From the NCBI GenBank assembly GCA_028293305.1, contig JAQGPD010000546.1:1-5313 (forward strand): a DNA stretch of 5,313 nt, in the 5' to 3' direction. The notes beneath the pieces were generated by a model. It saw only the letters and a program-made list of their open reading frames with translations. It was not told where the DNA came from and ran no database searches. The translations under genes and the position numbers were made by a program. The DNA comes from Verrucomicrobiales bacterium (GTDB lineage: Bacteria > Verrucomicrobiota > Verrucomicrobiia > Verrucomicrobiales > V1-33). The stretch's first letter is position 1. Every line of letters begins with the position of its first letter. Positions 1-5,313 of the stretch are shown here, piece by piece.

Positions 1-447
1 CCGGACGATTGAGCACTGTTGTAATGCGTTCTTTTTCAGGCGGTTGTCGGATTTCGGCCCAATTCCCCGCCTTCCGGGAAGATGAAATTGCATGCACTCT
101 GCAACCCTTGCCGCGCCGCGTTCGCGATTTGCAAGCCGCGTGGCGGCGGCCCGTTAGGATGCTTTTCATGGCCTCCTGCCGGGTCCGCACGCGAACTTAA
201 AATTCCCGAAAAGCCCGCGCCGCAAACTGCCCGGGGCATTGTGCAAAATACCAGCCCCAGGTCTCGCCTGCTGGGCGGACCCGGCCAATTCCACCCGAGA
301 AATCGGAATAAGTGGCGGCAACTTCCCCATGGCATGAATCGCGCAAAAAGGGGCCTCGCTCCGCGTGCCCGCTGCCGCGGAGGGGCTTTTTCCGCCACCG
401 GAAAGGGCCAAAATCCCTCACAAAACCCCCTCCCCTTTTTTCACATC
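1..447. other. Gene-free upstream region
   Basis: I see no convincing gene in this stretch. The + frame of the downstream dehydrogenase stays open back to an ATG at 82, but the extension reads as unpatterned Pro/Arg/Gly/Cys-rich sequence with no family resemblance, and the dehydrogenase fold starts exactly at the ATG at 448. The minus-strand open frames look equally random. A frame-1 TGA at 10-12 could be the end of a gene lying to the left, but three codons are not enough to call it. A small GC hairpin lies at 135-147 (5 bp arms, 3 nt loop), and a larger hairpin with a T-run at 345-391 is listed separately. I could not find a convincing -35/-10 pair, although the promoter of the dehydrogenase should lie here. 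Confidence 0.6.
345..391 (+). terminator. Possible intrinsic terminator or leader hairpin
   Basis: The arms CTCCGCG (359-365) and CGCGGAG (376-382) are perfect complements around a 10 nt loop. The right arm is followed by GGGC and then five T's (387-391). An AAAAAG block at 345-350 can pair with CTTTTT at 386-391, so the structure could work in both directions. It lies 56 nt before the dehydrogenase start. It may end an unseen upstream transcript, or act as an attenuator if the dehydrogenase promoter lies further left. The T-run is short and the outer and inner helices are separated by unpaired bases, so this is a moderate call. Confidence 0.4.
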
Positions 448-1719
448 ATGAAAGCTATCTGCTGGCACGGCACAGAAGACGTCCGCGTGGACACGGTCCC
501 GGATCCCGCCATTCTCGATCCCCGCGATATCATCATCCAAGTCACGGCGACGGGCATCTGCGGCTCGGATCTGCATCTTTATAGTGGCATCATGCCGGGT
601 ATGAAAGCCGGGGATATCATCGGCCACGAGCCCATGGGCATCGTGGTGGCCGTGGGCCGGGACGTGAAGAAATTCCAGATCGGCGATCGCGTGGTGGTGC
701 CGTTCGTCATCGCCTGCGGCTCGTGTTTTTTCTGTCAGCGGACGCTGTATTCATGCTGCGACACCACGAATCCCGGCGCGGAAATGGCACGCAAGGCCAT
801 GGGTCATGCGCCGGCGGGACTGTTTGGTTATTCGGCCATGATGGGCTCCTATCCAGGCGGCCAGGCGGAGTATCTGCGGGTGCCGCACGCGGATGTGGGG
901 CCAATTAAAATCGAGTCCAATCTGACGGACGAGCAGGTGCTTTTCCTATCCGATATTTTCCCCACGGGCTACATGGCGGCGGAGAATGCGGGCATCGAGC
1001 CCGGCGACACCGTGGCGGTTTGGGGATGCGGACCGGTGGGCCAGTTCGCCATTCAGAGCGCTTGGATGCTGGGCGCGGAGCGGGTCATCGCCATCGACCG
1101 CGTGCCCGAGCGTCTCGCCATGGCCCGGCGGCATGGGCGCGCGGAAACGCTGAATTCGGATGAGGATTCCATCCTTGAGCGCCTGACAGAAATGACCGGC
1201 GGCCGCGGCCCTGACCGATGCATCGACGCCGTGGGCGCGGAGGCGCATGGAGCCGGGACTTTGGATAGTGTGATCGACAAAGCGAAGCAGACCCTGCATC
1301 TTTCCATGGACCGTCCGCACGTCCTGCGGGAGGCGATCATGGCGTGCCGGAAGGCGGGCACCCTATCCATTCCTGGCGTTTACATCGGGCTCCTGGACAA
1401 GATCCCATTCGGCGCGCTGGTGAACAAAGGCCTGACCGTGAAGAGCGGCCAAACCCACGTGCAGCGCTACCTCTCACCGCTCCTGGCAAAAATCGAGTCG
1501 GGTGAGATCGACCCCTCTTTTGTGGTCACGCACCGCGTTTCCATTGAGCAGGCTCCGGCTGCTTATGACACTTTCCGGGACAAAAAGGACGGGTGCATCA
1601 AAGTGGTTATCAATCCTCACCGGAGCACGGAGGAAATGGCGCCCGCGAAGGAGGAGAGTGGACTTTTATTGGATCCCGCCCTGGAAGGCACGCTGGACCG
1701 CTACCCCGCCATTCCATGA
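448..1719 (+). CDS. Zinc-dependent alcohol dehydrogenase, FdhA-like
   Basis: The product is a 423-residue medium-chain dehydrogenase/reductase that should oxidise an alcohol or aldehyde in the cytoplasm using NAD and zinc. The N-terminal GroES-like domain carries the catalytic zinc ligands C38 (GICGSD) and H60-E61 (GHEPMG). The structural zinc cysteines are C90, C93, C96 and C104. The segments FGYS...[10 protein letters not shown] (127-146) and DIFPTGY (169-175) are typical of the glutathione-independent formaldehyde dehydrogenase branch. The Rossmann fold has GCGPVG at 193-198, and D217 after the second strand suggests NAD rather than NADP. The start at 448 was chosen because family similarity begins there; its leader is pyrimidine-rich with no Shine-Dalgarno. 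The usual family end is near residue 391, leaving a tail of about 32 extra residues. The class is sure, but the substrate is not: many relatives are annotated as formaldehyde or threonine dehydrogenases without proof. The next gene follows 132 bp downstream. Confidence 0.93.
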   Translation: MKAICWHGTEDVRVDTVPDPAILDPRDIIIQVTATGICGSDLHLYSGIMPGMKAGDIIGHEPMGIVVAVGRDVKKFQIGDRVVVPFVIACGSCFFCQRTLYSCCDTTNPGAEMARKAMGHAPAGLFGYSAMMGSYPGGQAEYLRVPHADVGPIKIESNLTDEQVLFLSDIFPTGYMAAENAGIEPGDTVAVWGCGPVGQFAIQSAWMLGAERVIAIDRVPERLAMARRHGRAETLNSDEDSILERLTEMTGGRGPDRCIDAVGAEAHGAGTLDSVIDKAKQTLHLSMDRPHVLREAIMACRKAGTLSIPGVYIGLLDKIPFGALVNKGLTVKSGQTHVQRYLSPLLAKIESGEIDPSFVVTHRVSIEQAPAAYDTFRDKKDGCIKVVINPHRSTEEMAPAKEESGLLLDPALEGTLDRYPAIP

Positions 1720-1851
1720 AACGCGGCCTCACATCCTCCATCGCCGGGCGCAGCGCGCGGTGGCGCGGGAAGCGGCAACACCATTCCGCCGCCGGTAGTT
1801 AGCATCACTGATCACTGTCAATTCCCAACACAATCCATTCCTCCGCCCGCC
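1720..1851 (+). other. Intergenic gap with small tandem repeat
   Basis: This 132 bp gap between two same-strand genes contains a perfect 7-bp tandem duplication, ATCACTG, at 1804-1810 and 1811-1817. The last 30 bases before the next start are C-rich and lack a Shine-Dalgarno motif. I see no terminator hairpin with a T-run, so read-through from the dehydrogenase into the fusion gene is possible. I also see no good promoter hexamer pair. Confidence 0.4.
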
Positions 1852-3438
1852 GTGAACAGCAGCGTCCACCGACAACAACCCGTCATTTCACCCCACATTT
1901 CCTCCGCGCCCGCGCCAGGTTATGTTTTGCCCGGCACCGCCGTCCCCGGCTTCAGCCGCGTGTTGGTGATCGATGGGCATCCGTCGGCGGGCAGTTTCGG
2001 TGAAGCCTTGGCGCTGTCCTATGTGGAAGGTGCGCAGCGGGCGGGAATGGTCGTGCGGACCGTGAAGGTCAGGGATCTGAAATTCGATCCGGTGGAGCGC
2101 AATCAACGTCCGGAGGAGGACATCGAAAAGTTCCAGGATGATTTGTTATGGAGCCATCATGTGGTCATGATATTTCCCACCTGGTGGGGCTCCGCGCCGG
2201 CCTTGTTGAAGGGCTTGCTGGACCGCGCACTGCGGCCCGGGTTTGCTTTTGAACTAAGAGAGGATGGCCCTGCGGATGGACTGCTGGCGGGTCGCACCGC
2301 GGAGCTGATCACCACGATGGACACTCCCCGCTGGATCTACCGGTTTTTGCTGGGCAGTCCCGGAATCCGGGCGCTGAAGGGCGCGACGCTGGGATTTTGC
2401 GGGATCAAAAGAGTGGGGGTGACGCTGCTGGGACCCATCCACGAGTCCACGCCCGCCCAACGTCAAACCTGGCTGAAACAAACTGCGGTGCAGGCTGCGG
2501 ACTGCGGCCGGCGCTATCACTCCGGGGCATGGCCGGTGACACGGCGTTGGTTGCGCGCGGCGCGGCTTCCGTTCTATCCATTTCCCTTGATGGTATTCGC
2601 GGCTGGCGCCGGCGCGGCGGCGGGGGCTCGCGGCTGGTTGGATTGGCGCGTCATGGTGATCGGTGCGGCGGGGGTGGCCCTGACCGAATTCATCACTGTC
2701 CTGACAAATGACCTCCATGACGTGGAAACCGACCGCCGAAATCAAAACCACGGCCCCTTCACCGGTGGGGCCAGGGTGGTGGTGGATCAGACGCTGACCC
2801 CTCGCGATCTTTGCCGGGGCCGCCTGGTGGCGGGCGCGGTCCTGGCGACACTGCCGGTTTGTTATCTCCTGACAGGCGCCGCGGGTGGCGGGGCTTTGCT
2901 GGGGATTGGTCTGACCGGCCTGGCGTTGGGAATGGCCTACACCGTTCCGCCGGTCCGCTTGTCATGGCGCACGTGGGGCGAGGTGGATGTGGCGGTGACC
3001 CACGGACTGATCGTGGCCCTGGCGGGATATGTCAGTCAGGGCGGCCGATGGACGGATCCCGAGCCATGGAAAATGGGAACGCTGATTTTCTTCGCGGTGC
3101 TGCCCTCGATCATCCTGGCGGGTTTTCCGGATGCCGGGGCGGATGCCGCCGCCGGGAAGCAAACCGTCGTGGTTCGTTTTGGCAGGGAACGCGCGGTGTG
3201 GTTGGCGATGGGTGGCACCGGAATGGCAATGTTGTTATTCCTGCTGAACCGCGGTCTTCATGATTTCGCCTCGGCCTTCCTCGTCACCGGCGTGATGGCG
3301 CATGGAGGATATTTGATTCATCGACTTCAGGAATACCGGAATGACGGCCTCCGATCCGGACGGATCAACGGTTTGTTATTTTTGGCATTGACCTTCATGT
3401 TGTGGTTCGCCGTCGAGGCCCTATTGCGGTATTTTTGA
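1852..3438 (+). CDS. NAD(P)H quinone reductase-UbiA prenyltransferase fusion
   Basis: The 528-residue product joins two domains. Residues about 36-220 form a Flavodoxin_2 (NQO1/KefF/MdaB-type) domain: an FMN/FAD phosphate loop HPSAGSFG at 43-50, FPTWWGSAPALLKGLLDRAL at 108-127, and GFAFE at 130-134. Such enzymes transfer two electrons from NAD(P)H to quinones. Residues about 235-528 form a hydrophobic multi-helix UbiA-superfamily domain. It has the first Asp motif NDLHDVETD at 286-294, the pattern GPFTGGARVV at 301-310, YTVPPVRLS at 363-371, and the second Asp motif DAGAD at 427-431 followed by AAGKQT. Both prenyl-diphosphate/Mg motifs are intact, and the layout resembles MenA more than UbiA. 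The frame is open throughout with no internal stop. The start is the GTG at 1852; the first 35 residues match no domain, and another GTG in frame at 1960 begins the flavodoxin fold itself. The likely role is making or recycling a prenylated quinone or other aromatic at the membrane; the acceptor is unknown. Confidence 0.9.
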   Translation: MNSSVHRQQPVISPHISSAPAPGYVLPGTAVPGFSRVLVIDGHPSAGSFGEALALSYVEGAQRAGMVVRTVKVRDLKFDPVERNQRPEEDIEKFQDDLLWSHHVVMIFPTWWGSAPALLKGLLDRALRPGFAFELREDGPADGLLAGRTAELITTMDTPRWIYRFLLGSPGIRALKGATLGFCGIKRVGVTLLGPIHESTPAQRQTWLKQTAVQAADCGRRYHSGAWPVTRRWLRAARLPFYPFPLMVFAAGAGAAAGARGWLDWRVMVIGAAGVALTEFITVLTNDLHDVETDRRNQNHGPFTGGARVVVDQTLTPRDLCRGRLVAGAVLATLPVCYLLTGAAGGGALLGIGLTGLALGMAYTVPPVRLSWRTWGEVDVAVTHGLIVALAGYVSQGGRWTDPEPWKMGTLIFFAVLPSIILAGFPDAGADAAAGKQTVVVRFGRERAVWLAMGGTGMAMLLFLLNRGLHDFASAFLVTGVMAHGGYLIHRLQEYRNDGLRSGRINGLLFLALTFMLWFAVEALLRYF

Positions 3439-3504
3439 GGGATGGGAATTTTTGATAGTAGGATGTGGTCCGCGGACCGCGAAACGCGCGGATGGTCATT
3501 CTTG
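3439..3504. other. Convergent gene junction with 12-bp palindrome
   Basis: Only 66 bp separate the two converging stop codons. The gap holds a perfect 12-bp palindrome, GGTCCGCGGACC, at 3467-3478, and next to it CGCG-AAA-CGCG, which could form a tight hairpin. Neither is followed by a convincing T-run on either strand, so this is not a standard intrinsic terminator. It may be a weak bidirectional transcription block or simply a chance GC palindrome. Confidence 0.35.
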
Positions 3505-4359
3505 TCAGGCGGGAACACGGTCCTGGGCAGCGGCTTCGCGTTCGATGTCGCCGCGTTGGCGTGTTTGTTTTTCGATCGGGACCTCCTCGTAGAATTTCCG
3601 GTTCAGGCGCGCCTGGGCCTCTTCAGTCAGGACGCGGCGTGCCACGACGAGGGCCTTGTTCACGCCGCCGGGGACCACCAGCATATCGCCTTCTATCAAA
3701 CCTTCGTAGGCGATTTTGGCTACACTTTGCGGGGACATGACCTGGGCCTGCTGGAACCCGCGCACGCCTTGCATGTTGGCCTTGGCGAAGAAGTCCGTGT
3801 CCGTGGGACCGGGGCAAAGGGCGGTGACTTGAACTCCAGTTTTTTCCAATTCCACGGAGAGGGCCTCGCTCCAGGATAACAAAAAGGCCTTGGTGGAATG
3901 ATAAACGTTCAGCATGGGTCCGGGCTCGAATCCGGCAACCGATGCCGTGTTCAAAATGGTGCCATGGCCGCGCGCGATCATGGGAGGCAGGAAAAGTTTG
4001 GTGAGGCGGAGGGGCGCTTCGATATTGAGACGGATCATGGAGAGATCGGTTTCGAGCGCGATTTCCCAGGTTTGTCCGCGCATGCCATGGCCGGCGTTGT
4101 TGACGAGGATTTCGATGGTTAGGCCGAGGGCTTGGACTTCATCGAAAATTTCGCGGGCGGAGTCCGGATTTTCCAGATCCTTGGCGATAACGTGAATGTG
4201 GACGCTGGTCTGGGAAATGATTTCCTGCGCGAGGTCATTCAGTTCCTGGGCGACGGGAGCGACCAGGACCAGGTCGTGACCGTTGCGGGCGAATTCGTGG
4301 GCGAGGTGCAGGCCGATGCCGCTGCTGCTTCCGGTGATGAGGGCTGTTCCAGGTTTCAT
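3505..4359 (-). CDS. Short-chain dehydrogenase/reductase (SDR), DltE/COG0300-like
   Basis: The product is a 284-residue classical SDR, probably a soluble NAD(P)-dependent oxidoreductase acting on an unknown alcohol or carbonyl. The cofactor loop TGSSSGIG lies at residues 9-16, and NNAG at 87-90. The catalytic tetrad is complete: N112, S140, Y153 and K157 (YHSTK), followed by PGPTDTDF at 183-190. D61 (KDLENPD) is the usual adenine-contacting position. The stretch after the second strand reads VLVAPVAQEL, whereas relatives normally carry basic residues there (VARRE-like), so NADP preference cannot be assumed. The frame is open further upstream to 4563, but the ATG at 4359 is preferred: the fold begins five residues later, and GGAAG sits 6 nt before it. 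A 20-residue charged tail follows the core. It is transcribed towards the fusion gene and away from the DUF4142 gene, so it is probably a single-gene unit. No substrate can be assigned. Confidence 0.92.
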   Translation of the reverse strand: MKPGTALITGSSSGIGLHLAHEFARNGHDLVLVAPVAQELNDLAQEIISQTSVHIHVIAKDLENPDSAREIFDEVQALGLTIEILVNNAGHGMRGQTWEIALETDLSMIRLNIEAPLRLTKLFLPPMIARGHGTILNTASVAGFEPGPMLNVYHSTKAFLLSWSEALSVELEKTGVQVTALCPGPTDTDFFAKANMQGVRGFQQAQVMSPQSVAKIAYEGLIEGDMLVVPGGVNKALVVARRVLTEEAQARLNRKFYEEVPIEKQTRQRGDIEREAAAQDRVPA

Positions 4360-4584
4360 GACCGACTTCCGTGCAGGGGATATGCCACCTCCGGCAGCGG
4401 GGAAAAGGCGGCCCGCGCGGGGCAAAATGCCGTGCAGAAGACCCGTTGAGCGGAGGTGGGCATGACCATTTGCAAGCCGTGGGTCCAGTCTCCCGGGGAA
4501 TGCGGGGTGAGCGTCGGGGGAATGTGGCTGGGATTCTCCTGGCCGAATCCATGCACAGGACATGAGCCACCAGCACCACCTTCC
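4360..4584. promoter_or_regulatory. Divergent intergenic region, presumed promoters
   Basis: This 225 bp gap separates two genes that point away from each other, so both promoters should lie in it. I cannot pick out a convincing -35/-10 pair on either strand. It includes a good Shine-Dalgarno-like GGAGG at 4452-4456, 5 nt before an ATG at 4462 that is in frame with the downstream DUF4142 gene. The region also carries GGAGGTGG-type sequence on both strands (4452-4459 on plus, and about 4386-4393 read on minus). Confidence 0.4.
4366..4370 (-). promoter_or_regulatory. Ribosome binding site of the SDR gene
   Basis: On the minus strand GGAAG is followed by 6 nt and then the ATG at 4359. It is a partial Shine-Dalgarno match and supports this ATG over the longer upstream frame. 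It is the only preferred start in the window with such a motif. Confidence 0.5.
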
Positions 4585-5178
4585 ATGAAAACACGCACCT
4601 TCAAAAATTGGTTATTCTGCCTTCTCATTCCCCTGCTGGCCACGGTCTCCGGCGCGGCGCCGGCGGCTCCGGAGCCGTCGCTTTTGACGCCAAAGGAGGC
4701 CACCTTTCTTCAAACCGCGTTCCAATCCGGCACTGACAAAGTCAAGCTGGCGGATCTGGGTGTTTCCAAAACCGGGGATGCGGCGGTCAAGGATGCGGCC
4801 CGGCAGCTCATGCTGGATCACCAAAAACTGAATGGCGAAATGATGGCGCTGGCGACCGCCAAAAAGGTGGAAGTGACCGACGCGGCGACCGCCGAAGTCA
4901 CCAAGCTGATGGAGGAGCTTAACAAAAAAGAAGGCCGGGAATTCGACCGCGCCTTCATCGAGGCCATGCTCCAATGGCATCTGAAGGATGTGAAACTTTT
5001 CGATGCGGCCGGGCCCCAGGCGATGGATGAGCAGGTGAAACTGCTCATCACCAATGTCACTCCGATCCTCAAGGAATTCGCCACCAAACTGGCCATGCTG
5101 CAAGGCGCGCCCGGTCCCGGCGGTGCCTCCATCGGCAAAGCGGGCGCGGTGAAATCCGGCCCGGCCGTCAAGCCGTGA
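4585..5178 (+). CDS. Exported DUF4142 protein
   Basis: The product is 197 residues. A signal peptide is clear: basic start MKTRTFKNW, a hydrophobic core at about 10-21, and a likely cleavage after SGA (residue 24), so the mature protein should be periplasmic or secreted. No lipobox Cys is present (C12 is inside the core). Residues about 35-172 match DUF4142, a ferritin-like helical bundle of unknown function that is common in Gram-negative bacteria: LTPKEATFLQTA near the start, LMLDHQKLN at 75-83 with D78-H79, REFDRAFIEAMLQWH at 118-132, and TPILKEFATKL at 159-169. The usual His in the last helix (P-x-L-x-x-H pattern) is replaced here by Phe165. The tail from 174 on is Gly/Pro/Ala/Lys-rich and probably disordered. 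The ATG at 4585 was chosen because it puts the signal peptide at the N-terminus, although it lacks a Shine-Dalgarno; an in-frame ATG at 4462 has one. Some relatives are linked to stress or envelope functions, but none can be assigned here. Confidence 0.88.
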   Translation: MKTRTFKNWLFCLLIPLLATVSGAAPAAPEPSLLTPKEATFLQTAFQSGTDKVKLADLGVSKTGDAAVKDAARQLMLDHQKLNGEMMALATAKKVEVTDAATAEVTKLMEELNKKEGREFDRAFIEAMLQWHLKDVKLFDAAGPQAMDEQVKLLITNVTPILKEFATKLAMLQGAPGPGGASIGKAGAVKSGPAVKP

Positions 5179-5203
5179 TCCGCGGAAGCCGGGCAGCGGT
5201 TTT

Positions 5204-5222
5204 GAATTCCTAACCGGAATTC
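5204..5222 (+). repeat. Small inverted repeat after the DUF4142 gene
   Basis: GAATTCC (5204-5210) and GGAATTC (5216-5222) are perfect complements around the 5 nt loop TAACC. No T-run follows. It sits between the stop codon and the strong terminator and may shape the 3' end of the mRNA. Confidence 0.4.
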
Positions 5223-5249
5223 GACAGACCCGGCGGCGTGGGAAAGTAT

Positions 5250-5282
5250 AAAGAGCGCGGTCTCCGGCCGCGCTCTTTTTTT
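5250..5282 (+). terminator. Strong intrinsic terminator
   Basis: The arms AAAGAGCGCGG (5250-5260) and CCGCGCTCTTT (5268-5278) form a perfect 11-bp stem with a 7 nt loop, and seven T's run from 5276 to 5282. It lies about 70 nt after the DUF4142 stop codon and should end that transcript. The A's at its left edge are too few to argue strongly for activity in the other direction. Confidence 0.92.
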
Positions 5283-5307
5283 CCATCCCCTTCCGCACCC
5301 GACACCC

Positions 5308-5313
5308 ATGAAA
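5308..5313 (+). CDS. Probable start of next gene (cut by window edge)
   Basis: ATG AAA at the very end of the window follows a C-rich, Shine-Dalgarno-free leader of about 25 nt directly after the terminator. The same leader style and the same ATG AAA opening occur at 448 and 4585. Only two codons (Met-Lys) are visible, so nothing can be said of the product and the call rests on context alone. Confidence 0.35.

Noticed and set aside
82..447. N-terminal extension of the dehydrogenase, giving a 545-residue protein from the ATG at 82
   Set aside because: The extra 122 residues look random, include a terminator-like hairpin in the DNA, and precede a typical family N-terminus at 448. Long stop-free runs are expected at this GC content.
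1804..1817. Tandem ATCACTG repeat as an operator
   Set aside because: Two 7-bp copies without symmetry or a third copy are easily explained by chance, and no promoter could be placed around them.
3442..3879. 145-residue + strand open frame opposite the SDR
   Set aside because: It is antisense to a gene with a complete SDR motif set, and its own translation shows no recognisable domain.
4360..4563. N-terminal extension of the SDR on the minus strand, from 4563
   Set aside because: The extra 68 residues show no family similarity, while the ATG at 4359 is correctly placed before the Rossmann fold and has a ribosome site.
5221..5252. Promoter-like TCGACA (5221-5226) and TATAAA (5247-5252) before the last ATG
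   Set aside because: The 20 nt spacing is too long for a standard promoter and the -10 candidate overlaps the left arm of the terminator. It is weak evidence, although the next gene does need a promoter.
4612..5298. 228-residue minus-strand open frame opposite the DUF4142 gene
   Set aside because: It is a mirror frame of a well-supported exported protein and runs through the strong terminator.
1..5313. CRISPR array, mobile element, tRNA/rRNA or defence system
   Set aside because: I saw no regularly spaced repeats, transposase or integrase motifs, tRNA-like folds or defence-protein domains anywhere in the window.

Overview
This 5.3 kb window comes from a GC-rich bacterial chromosome. It holds four confident protein-coding genes, the probable first codons of a fifth at the right edge, and one clear intrinsic terminator. 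Most starts have C/pyrimidine-rich leaders without a Shine-Dalgarno motif, and one product is a secreted DUF4142 protein. Together with the kinds of oxidoreductases present, this would suit a member of Verrucomicrobiota or a related group. That placement is an impression, not something the sequence proves.

Layout, left to right. Positions 1-447 hold no gene I can support; the best structure there is a GC-rich hairpin ending in five T's (345-391). Next, on the + strand, is a zinc-dependent medium-chain dehydrogenase (448-1719) of the glutathione-independent formaldehyde dehydrogenase-like type. After a 132 bp gap comes a + strand gene (1852-3438) whose product joins an NQO1/KefF-type flavodoxin-fold quinone reductase domain to a complete UbiA-family membrane prenyltransferase domain. 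A short-chain dehydrogenase lies convergently on the - strand (3505-4359). It is divergent from a + strand gene for an exported DUF4142 protein (4585-5178), which ends in a strong terminator (5250-5282). An ATG at 5308 probably starts the next gene.

Functionally the window is a run of redox genes. The fused reductase/prenyltransferase points to prenylquinone (menaquinone-like) or other aromatic prenyl-lipid chemistry at the membrane. The two dehydrogenases act on unknown alcohols, aldehydes or carbonyls. Nothing shows that the four genes form one pathway: strands alternate and gaps are wide, so only the first two could share a transcript.

The most noteworthy item is the reductase-UbiA fusion. 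I saw no CRISPR array, tRNA, rRNA, transposon or phage element, and no evidence of a wholly new system.
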